A DNA stretch of 64,000 nt. Source: Carposina sasakii. Its lineage: Eukaryota > Arthropoda > Insecta > Lepidoptera > Carposinidae. Made by a program: the position numbers and the translations under genes. Shown in pieces: positions 24,190 to 35,600 of this stretch (its first letter is position 1; each line of letters starts with the position of its first letter). The stretch lies in assembly GCA_014607495.2 (NCBI GenBank), contig CP053169.1, positions 1,054,001 through 1,118,000 of the forward strand. The letters are read 5' to 3'. Below the pieces are notes generated by a model that was given only the letters and a program-made list of their open reading frames with translations, had not been told where the DNA came from and made no database searches.

Positions 24190-24199
24190 CTCAATTATT

Positions 24200-24273
24200 C
24201 ACGCCGAAATCACGCCGCCGCCGCCGATTTTTGACCGGCGTCCGCCGCCGATAATTATATCATCGGCGCACAC
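24200..24273 (+). repeat. Right-end fragment of the hAT-like MITE
   Basis: CGCCGCCGCCGATTTTTGAC through GGCGCACACGTCTA matches 27944-28016 of the complete copy. The left part is absent. Confidence 0.75.
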
Positions 24274-24337
24274 GTCTAACAAATACTGACGTCACTCACG
24301 ACACGCCTGTACCACTGGCCACTGAACGACATATTAC

Positions 24338-24550
24338 CTACTAGCGGCCGCCCACAACTTCGTACACGAGAAAGAGCATTACACGCGTGCGATGCCGGGG
24401 CGGGTCCCTAGTTATACATGTAAACCTTCCTCTTGAATCACTCTATCTATTAAAAAAAACCGCTTCAAAATCCGTTGCGTAGTTTTAAAGATTCAAGCAT
24501 ACATGGGGATGCACAGACAGCGACAGCAACTTTGTTTTTTACTATGTAGT
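24338..24550 (+). repeat. V'-family dispersed repeat
   Basis: Starts CTACTAGCGGCCGCCCAC, contains GGGGCGGGTCCCTAGTTATAC, AAATCCGTTGCGTAGTTTT and ends TTTTTTACTATGTAGTGA. Confidence 0.65.
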
Positions 24551-24773
24551 GACTAGTGGACCTTCTTCGTCCTTCGCGTCATTCCAAATTAGAATTTTTT
24601 AATTGCGTCTTACACGAATGACCGCAATACGACGTAAGTTCGCGGCTCGATTGAATCGAGAAAAAACTTTGTAGAAATCTTTAAAAAACCTTTGTGAATA
24701 CTGGCTAGGGATAATTGTGATTGACATTTGGTGGAAAAGTAATTAGGTATAGTTTTCTTGGACATTAGATATC

Positions 24774-24970
24774 ATCATTTAGAGCCCTGAGAAGTCCACT
24801 GTTGGACATAGGCCTTCCCCAACAACCTCCACTCCGATCGGTCGGAAGCAGCCTGCATCCAACCGACGCCCGCAATCTTGGCCAGGTCATCCGTCCACCT
24901 CGCGGGTGGCCTTCCCACGCTGCGTTTGCCGATACGTGGTATCCACTCTAGAACTTTCCGACTCCATCGG
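24774..24970 (-). pseudogene. RTE-type LINE 3' end, second copy
   Basis: Reverse copy of the segment at 10870-11050: it encodes the same GKRSVGRP-type block and the GGCCTATGTCCAACAGTGGA tail. It is cut off on both sides and no longer a gene. Confidence 0.8.
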
Positions 24971-25931
24971 ACATTAGATATACGAGTACTTATCTTTAGT
25001 TTTCTGGATTATCTTGAGTTCTCTAGAAATGGAGCTAAACATTCTCCCGGTAAGTTTTTCTTAATCTATCTTGACCTACTTCTATTTTTAAGAAAAAATC
25101 AGCATACATAACTTACGCCAAATAGCGCCAAAAACGGTGACGCTAGTTGCTTAGTGTTTGACTTTATAATCTATGCAACTGCATACAAAAAATGTTAGTT
25201 TCGAAATTGAGCACGGGACCTATTCTTTTTTAAACTATACATTACTTTCGTAGGTACATAGAACGTAGATCATGTATCTACATTTACAAATCCATGTAAT
25301 CCACTGATCTACTAATTAACTAGACTACTTGTTAACACTTCTCCACTAACACTAATGTGTTAGTAGGTACTGATGCTAACTGTGATCTACCTACGCTATT
25401 CTACGGATATTTCTCAAGGGACAGAGACACAGGTATTGTCTTTTAGGGGCGTTTACATTAACTTGAACAAATACTTACTTGGTTGGCTCTACTTGTACTA
25501 TTCGGATGTAGATAATATAACCGTAGTGGGTGAGTTTTAGTTTAAAAATAGCCACCTATAAAAAATAATATATAAGTCCGTTTAGTGTTAAATCAACAAA
25601 AATCGTAATCTCAGTAAATATATTAAAGAATTACCTACCTAAATATAATTCACTTGTACCTACTACCTATATTCACTTATTTAAAACTTCACACATTTTT
25701 ATCATAGTAAGCTTTAACTAATCAGTTAAAACTTGCCAACTAAACCAGTGTAAACGAGGCACATTAGAGTACAGTTACCACCTGTTGTCACTTTAGTAGC
25801 TGCGATTGTCAACAACCGGCGGCGCTGCATGCTCCCTCTGGAGTGTTATAATATCAATGTTCGGGGATGCCCAATGACATTTGAAATTGGATTAGATTTC
25901 GAATTTAGATTTTGATGTTAGACGGTTGAAT
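24971..25931. other. A/T-rich stretch without recognised features
   Basis: No recognised repeat. About 25780-25870 (CAACAACCGGCGGCGCTGC) is slightly GC-richer and unexplained. Confidence 0.5.
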
Positions 25932-26040
25932 CCTACTTATATTATAAACGCGAAAGTTTATGAGAATGTACCTATGTAAGTATAGTATGTTGCTCTTTCA
26001 CGCAAAACTACTGAACGGATTTTGATGAACTACTACTAAC
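25932..26040 (-). repeat. V-family fragment
   Basis: TATTATAAACGCGAAAGTTT then TGCTCTTTCACGCAAAAC and GAACGGATTTTGATGAA, the right end of family V in reverse sense. Confidence 0.6.
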
Positions 26041-26082
26041 TACCTCATGTATATGTCGAAGGCATATTGTAAAACACGCCCT

Positions 26083-26300
26083 ATTACAAAACGACTAGGC
26101 ATTTTGAACAGTATGGGTTTTGGAGCGAGACAATTTGGCTTCTAGCAATTGGTCTGCTTTATTAATTAGGTTAGGTTATGTTAGACCTGTTAAAATAACA
26201 ACGCACGAGTCGAGTGAGCGTAGCGAGCATGTCCCTGCAGCGACCGGCGAAGTGCTAAAAGGATTTTTTTCTCTCATACTATTCAAAATGCCTGGCGAGC
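26083..26300 (+). mobile_element. TIR element N, copy 2
   Basis: AGGCATTTTGAACAGTATGG near the left is mirrored by CATACTATTCAAAATGCCTG near the right. The interior GTTATGTTAGACCTGTTAAA matches copy 1 at 212-482. Confidence 0.6.
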
Positions 26301-26913
26301 GTTTATAAACGGACGACGCCGTTTGTATAAAGACGAATCATACAAATTGCCTGCGACATATATAAACTAAGGTAAATAATAGGTATTTCATCAAAATTAA
26401 ATAAAGGGAAATTCGTAAGAATAAACAAAGCACAAACCAAAAAAAATTTGGTAGGTACCCAACAATTTGTGTTTGTTTCACGCGAATACAACAGATTTTT
26501 CACGACCAAGCTTAACCGTTCTGAAAAAAACTTGAAAACTTCCCTTTTACGAAGTTGCCGACCCCTTTTGCGGTAAAAGGGTAAAAAAGGGCTCACAGAG
26601 CGAAACTTTTTCGACACACCCACTTCGAAAAAAACAATGCCCAGAAAAATATTTTGGATATTTAACGAAATGCTAACCGCTAACGATGTCGTTTAGTATT
26701 TGGAAAATATAAAAAAAAAATAAGTTCGCTTTGTCCGGCGTGTTGCGAACTTTTTTTGCGGTGGGGGTAAAAAGGTGAAATGCCTGAACTTTTTTGCGGT
26801 AAGAAAGGGATGCTTTGAAGGGCTGTTTACTTATCCTTACATACGGGGGTAGAAAAGTAATAATTTAATTTTTTTACTGAAAATTTCGCGAGAATTTTTC
26901 ATGCGTAAAGGTC
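26301..26913. other. Stretch without supported gene
   Basis: Contains several CTTTTTTTGCGGTRRG-like motifs (around 26565, 26750 and 26790) that suggest an old repeat. A 106-codon minus-strand frame at 26303-26623 shows no domain. Confidence 0.4.
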
Positions 26914-27149
26914 ATCCTTCTAATATTATAAACGCGAAAATTTGTGAGTACGGATGGATGGATGTTTGTTACTCTTTCACGTAAAAACGGCTGGAGCGAT
27001 TTTAATAAAATTTGGTATGGAGTTAGCTGACACCCTGGATTAACACATAAGCTACTTTTTATCCCGGGAAAGTATCTTTATCCCGGATAATTTCGACATT
27101 TTATTTTTTCTGCAGTCCACGGGGATGAAGTCGCGGGCGTCCACTAGTC
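26914..27149 (-). repeat. V-family dispersed repeat, copy 3
   Basis: AATATTATAAACGCGAAAAT to GATGAAGTCGCGGGCGTCC, closely matching copy 2 at 10006-10240. Confidence 0.7.
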
Positions 27150-27257
27150 TCTCATATTTCAATCTAAACAGGTCAGGCTATTTATTCCTTTGCCAAAATT
27201 GAAAAATAAATCAGTGTTATTTTCAAAAGAACATTTTTACTTTCCTTTGTACTTTCC

Positions 27258-27322
27258 TTACATACATCAACTGCATCTCCTTCCGTGTATGTTGTAAGAG
27301 TCGACTCAGAAACTTAGTGCGT
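27258..27322 (-). repeat. S-family repeat fragment
   Basis: CATCAACTGCATCTCCTTCC then GTTGTAAGAGTCGACTCAG. The 27323-27520 flank is featureless. Confidence 0.6.
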
Positions 27323-27520
27323 AGACAATGTAATATCGTTTGGTATCGACGTTCATTGTCGTGATGGTGGCATTACGTGACTTGATCGCGCCAAAATGTA
27401 GGCTTCCTATTGCAGCAAACGTGTCGGTAATGAACCTCTATCGATTTGATCGAGATATAAGTACCTAATATGTACTACCTACTTTTTCTAATCCCTTCAA
27501 ATCTGATGATTTATATCAGA

Positions 27521-27636
27521 GGGGTAAGCACGAACCTCTCGATAGTCCGTAACGCTATCGTCCAACTGTCAAATCACATAGATTTTGCTAGCGAGTCGCT
27601 AGCGTTACACCGCGTAAAAAGGTTCGTGCTTACCCC
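27521..27636. mobile_element. TIR element K, copy 1 (116 bp)
   Basis: GGGGTAAGCACGAACCTCTC on the left is mirrored by GGTTCGTGCTTACCCC on the right. Interior GTCAAATCACATAGATTTT is shared with copy 2 at 40225. Confidence 0.85.
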
Positions 27637-27652
27637 ACAGTCTCCGCTATAG

Positions 27653-28016
27653 TAGACGTGTGCGCCGCGCCGCCGCCGGCGGGCGTTTTTTTCACGCCGC
27701 CGCCGCCGATTTGCTTTTCGGCGTGAAATCGGCGCGACTTTTAATCGTTTAAAAACCACTTTTGCACACTTTTCAAGGTCCAGCGCCGCTGGTACAGCTT
27801 TGGCGTCGGCAGCTATTAGCAGGAGCGTGCACAGTACATCCATTAGACTGACAACTTTTGGGCACTTTTGAAGGTCCAACGGGTAGGCGCATCGGGTACC
27901 AACCTACCTACCTCAAATAAAAACTATGGAGATATATCTCAATGAAATCACGCCGCCGCCGCCGATTTTTGACCGGCGTCCGCCGCCGATAATTATATAA
28001 TCGGCGCACACGTCTA
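27653..28016. mobile_element. hAT-like MITE with 8-bp target duplication
   Basis: TAGACGTGTGCGCCG opens and CGGCGCACACGTCTA closes a 364-bp element flanked by CGCTATAG on both sides (27645-27652, 28017-28024). An 8-bp duplication and TAGA-type ends point to hAT. The interior is dominated by CGCCGCCGCCGAT repeats in both orientations. No transposase. Confidence 0.85.
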
Positions 28017-28174
28017 CGCTATAGTCACGTGGCTGTGAGATCTTCTTTATGTTCCTGCAGTAGCTTCTGGCTAAGTACCCCATTTTGAAAGCACAGACTG
28101 TGTAAATGTATGTATGTATATCATGTATCTCGTAACTAGTTGAAGCTTATACTCGTATTACCGTTAAAGGTATA

Positions 28175-28649
28175 CAGGGTGTGGGTGACAGCCAGGCAAA
28201 TACTGAAATGCTGAACAAGTACCATTGGGTTGAGTTATACGACAGTGTTATAACTCGCAGGAAATGTATTTTTTATTTGATTATCAGTAATCTTTGCTCT
28301 CCGCGTCAATTGTAACGGGCGATCCTGTGACAAATTAAATGGGCTTATTGGTTATTGTGGGACACATTCCTGTTTTTTGGATCACTTGTGACTCTCCATT
28401 AGGGTTTATCAGTTATTTGAACTATTTTAAGGGCAACTTTTTTTTAGGATAATTATTTTATGGTTAAAATTTAATTTTTAAGTCATTATCTACGGCCTAA
28501 TTAAACGAATTTAACTATTTTCCTGAAAATATGAAGAAAATGTCGGAAAATTTTGGAATTTTCCTGCGAAAATTTTCAGTGTTTTCCGTCTCAGAATCAT
28601 GGTCTGAAGCCATGGTATCAATATTTGCCTGGCTGTCACAAACACCCTG
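28175..28649. mobile_element. TIR element E (TA-flanked)
   Basis: CAGGGTGTGGGTGACAGCC on the left is mirrored by GGCTGTCACAAACACCCTG on the right, with TA on each side. About 475 bp, no transposase. The 28650-29035 interval up to the BEL element shows nothing recognisable. Confidence 0.8.
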
Positions 28650-29035
28650 TATGTATGTAAAATATAGGCAGGTACCGATTCGTCATACAAACCAAGATCC
28701 GCACCGAAAAACGAAGCCATAATGACTACATTCCTCTCATTGCCCACAAAACCTCACTCATACGAGCACAAATTAATAAATGCCTTTCGGCAATTAAAAA
28801 AGGGCGGGTTTTGAAAAAAAACCTATTTTTTAAGGGTGCGTGACGCCAGAGGGCTCATCTAGAACTGCGTATCTAAATAATTATACGGAGCGGATGATGA
28901 TTGAAAGGTCTAAGGAAGGGCTGTAGAGTAGTGTGAGATAGAGAGTCTGCTGTGATTTGAGGATACGTTAAAAAAGAATCATCTTTTATTGCCGTTATAA
29001 TATTGGCGAGTACATTTAAAAAATCTTTTTTATTG

Positions 29036-29040
29036 GATAC
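29036..29040. other. Left target-site duplication GATAC
   Basis: GATAC directly precedes the 5' LTR and is repeated at 37461-37465 after the 3' LTR. Five bases is within the usual range for BEL/Pao integrases. Removing the element restores a continuous TATTGGATACCTACC flank. Confidence 0.92.
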
Positions 29041-29249
29041 TGTACGGTCTCAATACCGTACATTTTCCGCCGTCAGCAGATTTAGTTTTATATTAAAATA
29101 AGTAGTAGTCGCATAACCGCAGCGTAGCAAGTACGTTATACATAAGAAACAAGTTTTGTGTAGTAAATAAAATCAGTATAAATCAACAAGGATTTATAAA
29201 TTATCATCCTATCAAGTATCGTGCGATAGTAACAAGACGTCGTACGACA
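29041..29249 (+). repeat. 5' LTR of the BEL element
   Basis: This is a 209-bp terminal repeat beginning TG and ending CA, matching 37252-37460 base for base as far as I can read. It opens with an inverted repeat (TGTACGGT, six bases, ACCGTACA). An A/T-rich TATATTAAAATA stretch lies near 29092-29103 and an AATAAA polyadenylation signal is at 29166-29171. The element's promoter is expected here. Confidence 0.96.
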
Positions 29250-29250
29250 T

Positions 29251-29263
29251 TGGTCCTTCGAGC
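29251..29263 (+). other. Primer binding site, tRNA-Tyr type
   Basis: TGGTCCTTCGAGC begins one base after the 5' LTR. Its complement, GCTCGAAGGACCA, is the conserved 3' end of eukaryotic tRNA-Tyr including the CCA. The match runs 13 bases and then breaks. Minus-strand cDNA synthesis would prime here. Confidence 0.85.
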
Positions 29264-29604
29264 ATCAGTTTAGTGATCTTTTGTGATTTTCGTGTGATAG
29301 CGAATCGGTTCAGTTGGCCTTCCACAAGCGGACCTCCCCAGCTGGATTGAGAAGGCGCATATATCACTCGTTAAACACATTAGTGATACTAGACTATCAA
29401 GAACCAGCAAATATCAAGTATCAAGACTAAAGTGGAAATTTTGTTGTGAAATACAAGTTCTCCATATTATCATCAAGTTTGTGCACGATAAACTAAACAA
29501 GTAAGGTACCTACTTATTTAATCCAAAATCATATCAATTCAAGCAAGAAACTTTTCAAGAATCTATTATCAAGTTATATATTTTATTATCAAGTATCAAT
29601 AAAA
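29264..29604 (+). promoter_or_regulatory. Untranslated leader with repeated TATCAAG motif
   Basis: The leader of about 340 bases lies between the primer site and the start codon. TATCAAG occurs at 29395, 29412, 29419 (abutting the previous copy), 29567 and 29587, with another copy in the LTR at 29210. A GTAAGG at 29501 could act as a splice donor. Packaging or translation signals would be expected in this interval, but assigning them to this motif is inference. Confidence 0.6.
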
Positions 29605-32600
29605 ATGGAAGTGAACAATATTCTTTATCAGCAATCTCTGTTAGCAGAAGAAATCAAGAAGCTTTTATCCAACTTTAAAAAAGATGGTCAAGCACGCAAG
29701 ACTCAAGATTATATCAAGCGACGTCTAGAGACGTTAGAAAGGTGCTGGGATGAGTACAAGGTAAACCATGCACAACTAACCGACTTATTACCAGGCGAAC
29801 ATGAATACTTTGTCAGTGATTATTATGAGCAAACCAGACAAAGTTATTTAGAAACAAAACAATTTATTGAGAGGACAAGTATGAGTTCGAAACAATTTCT
29901 GTCGATTATGCCAAGCACCTCGCGAGATCATACCGAATTAGATAAAATAAAACCGTCGGCGTCGGCTCTTACAAGTGAGCCAGAGCCAAAACTCCAAGAC
30001 GTAGCTCAAGAAGAAAATTTGTCTGACGGCGACAATATCACAAATCAATATAAAAATATACAGTCAAGTGTATTCGCAAGAGATTCATCTAAAAACACCA
30101 CAAGTACTGGTAATAGCAGCAAGTTTGACGAGATGTTCAAAAAACAATTGAGCAACTTCAAGGCATTTGCAAGAACAGTGTCTAACATCAATGTGGAGAT
30201 CATACAGGAAAAGTGGGAGTTTGAAGATACACTAAGAACTCTCCAGGAGCGGTGGAAAGCAATTGACCTACTTCACTGGGAAATAGACAGCGAATTAGAC
30301 GGATCCAATTGGCAATATGAAGCAAGATTTACGGAACACGAGCAAAAGTATCAAGATATGAAGAGAGCCATAAACAGCAAGCTATGGTCAGTAATGCATC
30401 GAGAAAAATCTACTCCTCAACTGGATATTCCAATCTTCAATGGGCAATACCAACAGTGGGTATCCTTTAAGGATTTATTCAGTGAAAGCATACATAATAA
30501 TCCCTCCTTATCAAACGCCCAAAAGATGCAATTCCTGAAGAGCAAACTTAAGGGTGAAGCAGAGCGTTTAATTCAGCATCTGCCGATTAGCTCCGAAAAT
30601 TATCATACCTGTTGGGAAATATTGAACAACCGATTTAACAACAAGAAATTAATTTTTACAACACATATGAATACTATGATAAACCTTCCAGCCATGCAAC
30701 AAGCTAATGCAAATTATATAAAACGCCTCCACGATGTAACCACAGAGTGCCTAAATGCAATCAAGAATCTAGGGGTCAACATAGATACTTGGGATCCTAT
30801 TCTGGTTTATATTTTGGCACAAAAAATTGACGCTGAAACTCACAGTGACTATCTTGAGTCCCTAAAAGAACCCCGAGAATTGCCAAATTTGAGCGAATTT
30901 TTGAAATTTTTGGAAAATAAATTCACCACAATGGAATCAGCGCGCCGAAAACAAGAAAATTATCAGCAGAAACCAATATCATTAGCATCAAACAGACAAG
31001 AAAAATCATATAATTACAAGCAATTTTCTAGTAACAAGGCTATTTCGAAATCAAGTGTAAACAAGTCAAAATGTCCTATTTGCAACAGTGCTGAGCATGG
31101 GATTTATTTTTGTAAAGAATTTCTACAATTATCACCTTTACAGAAACGCCAAGCAATTATGAAACTTAATTACTGCTGCAATTGCTTATACAATCACAAT
31201 GGCAAGCCGTGTGTATCAAGTAAACGATGCCGAGAATGCAACGGATGTCACAATACCATTTTACACGAGGCTTTTACCAAAAGTAATATGATAACCGACG
31301 TGACGTCAAGAAGCCAGCGACCCAGCACTTCACACGTGGCCCAGAAATCAGAGTTTTCGGAAATTATATTATCAACTGCTTTGATAAAAGTACAAAGAGC
31401 AGATGGGAAGTATCAAAATTTAAGAGCGCTCATAGATCAAGGGTCGCAAGTCTCCCTAATCACGCACAAAGCAGCCCAACTTTTGCGTATACCTTATCAA
31501 AAATGTAAAGGCATCATAACCGGTGTTGGCACCAAGGACAACACTTGTACGGGCATGATAAACATCATCTGCACATCAATGACTGAAAACTACAGTTTCA
31601 GTACAGAGGCTTACATTATGAAAAATTTGACAAGAAATCTACCTAATGAGTCATTCAAGAAACCGACATTGGAATTTTTACAAAAAATAAATTTGGCAGA
31701 CCCAGACTTCAATATAAGCAAGCCTATTGATATCTTATTAGGGGCCGATATTTATTCGAATATAATTATGAGTGGCATACGCAGAGCCGGTAACATGACT
31801 CCGATCGCACAGGAAACGCGACTCGGGTGGGTTTTATGTGGAAAAATACAAACTTTGAAATGCAACTTAGTTCTCAACCATACAAAAGACATGCAAACAT
31901 TTTGGGAAATAGAAGATGTGCCAGAAAGCATGTCCTATTCGACAGAAGAGAGTAAATGTATCGATTTTTATAAGTCTACAACTACTAGGGATGACGACGG
32001 AAAATACAAAGTGAGACTGCCTCTAGAATCAAACATAAATCAATTGGGACACTCCAAACATAAGGCTATAGCTCAATTTCGGCAATTGGAAAGAAAGTTT
32101 TATAAAAATAAGAAGATTGAAATAGCATACAAGTTATTTATACAAGAATATCAAGTTCTACGCCATATGAAAATCGCTCCCGGTGGTAACATGATACCTC
32201 ACTGTTACTTACCACATCACTGTGTACTTCGCGAAGATTCAAGTACCACAACACACCGTGTTGTCTTCAACGCATCCGAAAAAACATCAAGTGGAATAAG
32301 CCTAAATGACTGCATGTGTAGAGGGCCTAATTTGCAAAAGGACATTCTGACTCTAATCTTGGGGTGGAGGCAGTATCAAGTCGCATTCACCGCCGATATT
32401 GAAAAGATGTTTCGGCAAATTTGGCTACACGAAGACGATCAGCCCTATCAGAAAATTATATGGCGAGATAGCCCTCATGAGTCATTACGAGAGTACCAGT
32501 TAACTACGGTTACCTACGGCACCAAGGCCGCCCCGTTTCTCGCAATGATGACGCTCCGTCAATTAGCAAGTGACGAAAAAGAAAACTATCCAAAAACTGC

Positions 32601-35600
32601 TCACATACTAGAAAATTATTTTTATATGGATGACTTGCTACACGGATCACACTCACTAGAAACCGCACTGCAGTTAAAACAAGATCTTATAAATCTTATG
32701 AAATCCGGAGGTTTCAACTTGAGAAAATGGAATTCTAACTATCAAGAGTTATTACAACAAAACACTTCCGAACAAGGTCAAATAAACTACGACTTCAAGC
32801 TTACAGAATCTACAAAAACTCTCGGGTTACATTGGAATCCGGTACAAGATATCTTCGTATTTCAATGTACAAACTACAACAGTATACAACATACTAAGAG
32901 ATCTCTCTTATCAGCCATCTCACAACTATTCGACCCATTGGGGTGGCTAACTCCATTATCTACAAAAATGAAACTGCTTTTTCAACAAGTTTGGAATACA
33001 AGCATGACCTGGGAGGACAAGATTCCAGATGTATTACTTCAAGAATGGCTATTAATAAGAAAGGATATTAGCCAAATAAATACAATTAAAATACCGAGAT
33101 GGTTAGGCTCTGGCAGTCACAGCAAGCTCGAATTACACGGCTTTTGTGACGCGTCGCAAAAGGCATATGCGTGCGTCGTTTACAGTAAGATGATAAAATC
33201 AGGTCAAGCTAAAATAAATATTGTCGCCGGAAAATCAAGACTAGTTCCGCGTAATAAAGAAATATCCTTGCCACGACTCGAGCTGAGCGGAGCCCTACTT
33301 CTATCCAAACTGATGGCTAAGGTCAAGCAAGCACTATCACCCAACTTGGACATCAAGATACATGGTTGGATAGATTCAATGGCGGTATTGGGATGGCTAC
33401 AAGGAAATCCCAATCGCTGGAAGCCATTTGTTGCAAACAGAGTTCGTCAGATCGGCGAAGTCATGCCACCTGACTGTTGGCAATATGTAAAATCATCAGA
33501 AAATCCAGCAGACTGCGCAAGCCGCGGGCTAACAGCAAACCTACTATTAGAACATCATCTATGGTGGCAAGGACCGGCATGGTTGGCTAGTATGAAAACA
33601 ACACAACAAAATCAACCTATATCTATTTACTATACAAATGAAGAACAGAAAAAACATAAGAAAGTCAATATAGTCACACAGATCAGCAACAACAGCCTCA
33701 TCAAGGAGCTAATCAATAAATACAGCACATTTTCTAAACTTATAAACGTGCTGTCATGGGTATACAGGTTTACGAAAAAAGATAGAAAAACGACACCATG
33801 GCTCACTCTATCGGAATTACGAGAAACAAAGAAAAAACTTATAAAGCAAGTACAAAGCGAAATATTTGAAGAAGAAATATGTTATTTGAAAAATAAAAAA
33901 CCGATTTCATCAAGAAGCAGAATCCAAAATTTAAATCCGTTTTTAGACAACGACCAGATTCTCCGTGTGGGTGGGAGACTGCAGAATGCCTACATAAGCC
34001 CTGATATGAAAAACCCTATTATATTGCCCCAAAATCATCGCCTAACAGAGTTGATAATAAACAATGCACACGAGCTCACATATCATGGCGGAGCTCGGGT
34101 TACACTAGCGTTTACGCGCCAAAGATATTGGATATTAAGTGGCCATAGAACAGCAAAGAAATATATTCACAGATGTGTCACATGTAAAAAACACAAACCA
34201 GTCATGCAAGGACAAATTATGGGAGACTTACCTGGAGCAAGAGTCAATCGTTCCCGCCCTTTCGAGCACACGGGCGTGGATTTCACCGGTCACGTCTTTT
34301 TGAAGGCCAGCAAGGGTCGCGGTATAAAAACCTCAAAAGGCTATGTGGCTGTATTTGTATGTATGGCAACCAAGGCCGTGCACTTAGAGTTGGTTTCCGA
34401 CTTAACCACGTCTTCTTTCATTGCGGCGCTACGCAGGATGGCAGCTCGAAGAGGAACACCAAGTGACATATATTGCGATAATGGACGCAATTTTGTCGGG
34501 GCAAATAGGATCCTTCAAGAAGAATATCAAGAAATTCTACAAGTATTTAATGAAGAGCTACATCACGAGTTGCTTAAAATGGAAATAATATTCCATTTCA
34601 ATGCTCCTGCATGGCCATCTGCTGGAGGACTGTGGGAAGCAGCCGTAAAAAGTTTTAAGTATCACCTCAAAAGAGTGATCGGAGAGCAGAAACTCACATA
34701 CGAAGAATTCTATACACTCCTAAGCCAGATAGAAGCATGTTTAAATTCAAGGCCGTTGTGTGCCTTGACAGATGATCCAGAAGATTTAAACTACTTAACG
34801 CCATCGCATTTCCTTACAAGTGGACCGTTGTTGACGTTAGTACCATCTGAAAGAGACCTAAGAACCCGGTGGCATCTCATGCAACAAATTATGCAAGATA
34901 TTTGGAAACGATGGCGCGCCGAGTATTTAGCTCAAATGACATCAAGGTCAAAATGGAAACAACCAAATCAAAATATCAAGATAAATGACGTGGTTCTTAT
35001 TCACGACGACAACCTGCCACCAGGCAAGTGGATAATGGCTAGAGTTGCAGAACTCCATCCAGGAAAGGATGGCTTCGTTCGCGTCGTGACTCTGAAAACA
35101 CAGGAAGGCTACCTAAAACGGCCAATCATCAAGCTATCAAAACTTATTGAACAAGACCACCCCGAAGTCACAAACAAGAACCCCACAAGTGCTCATGTAC
35201 AATCAAATTATGCGAGCAAGGTCACCAATACAAGAAAAACAAAGCCCTTTTTCGCGTCTATGATTGCATCATTATTGTTATTTTTAACAATAATATCGAG
35301 TTCTGAAGCCAATGTCAACGTCACGAAATTCAGAGACAATCAAGCTCTTTATTTTGATAAAGTTTCTGACATGTTACTTATAAAAGATGAATGGAAGCTC
35401 GTCGTGTACTATCAAATGGAACCTTATTGGCAAGGAAATAAAGCACTCCATAACTATATACAAGCACTGGAAAACATATGCAAAACAATGCGGGAGCAAG
35501 CCCAATGTGATGCAGTACTACTCCAGTTACGTCAAGGCTATACCGAACTCGAGTATTACAACCAGCTGCTACTGAGTCAGCAACTCGGCGAGCGACAATC

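Noticed and set aside
26303..26623. 106-codon minus-strand frame
   Set aside because: No recognisable domain; the surrounding repeated TTTTTTGCGG motifs suggest old repeat sequence.
27574..27879. Arg-rich 101-codon minus-strand frame
   Set aside because: It reads through element K and the CCG-repeat core of the hAT-like MITE.
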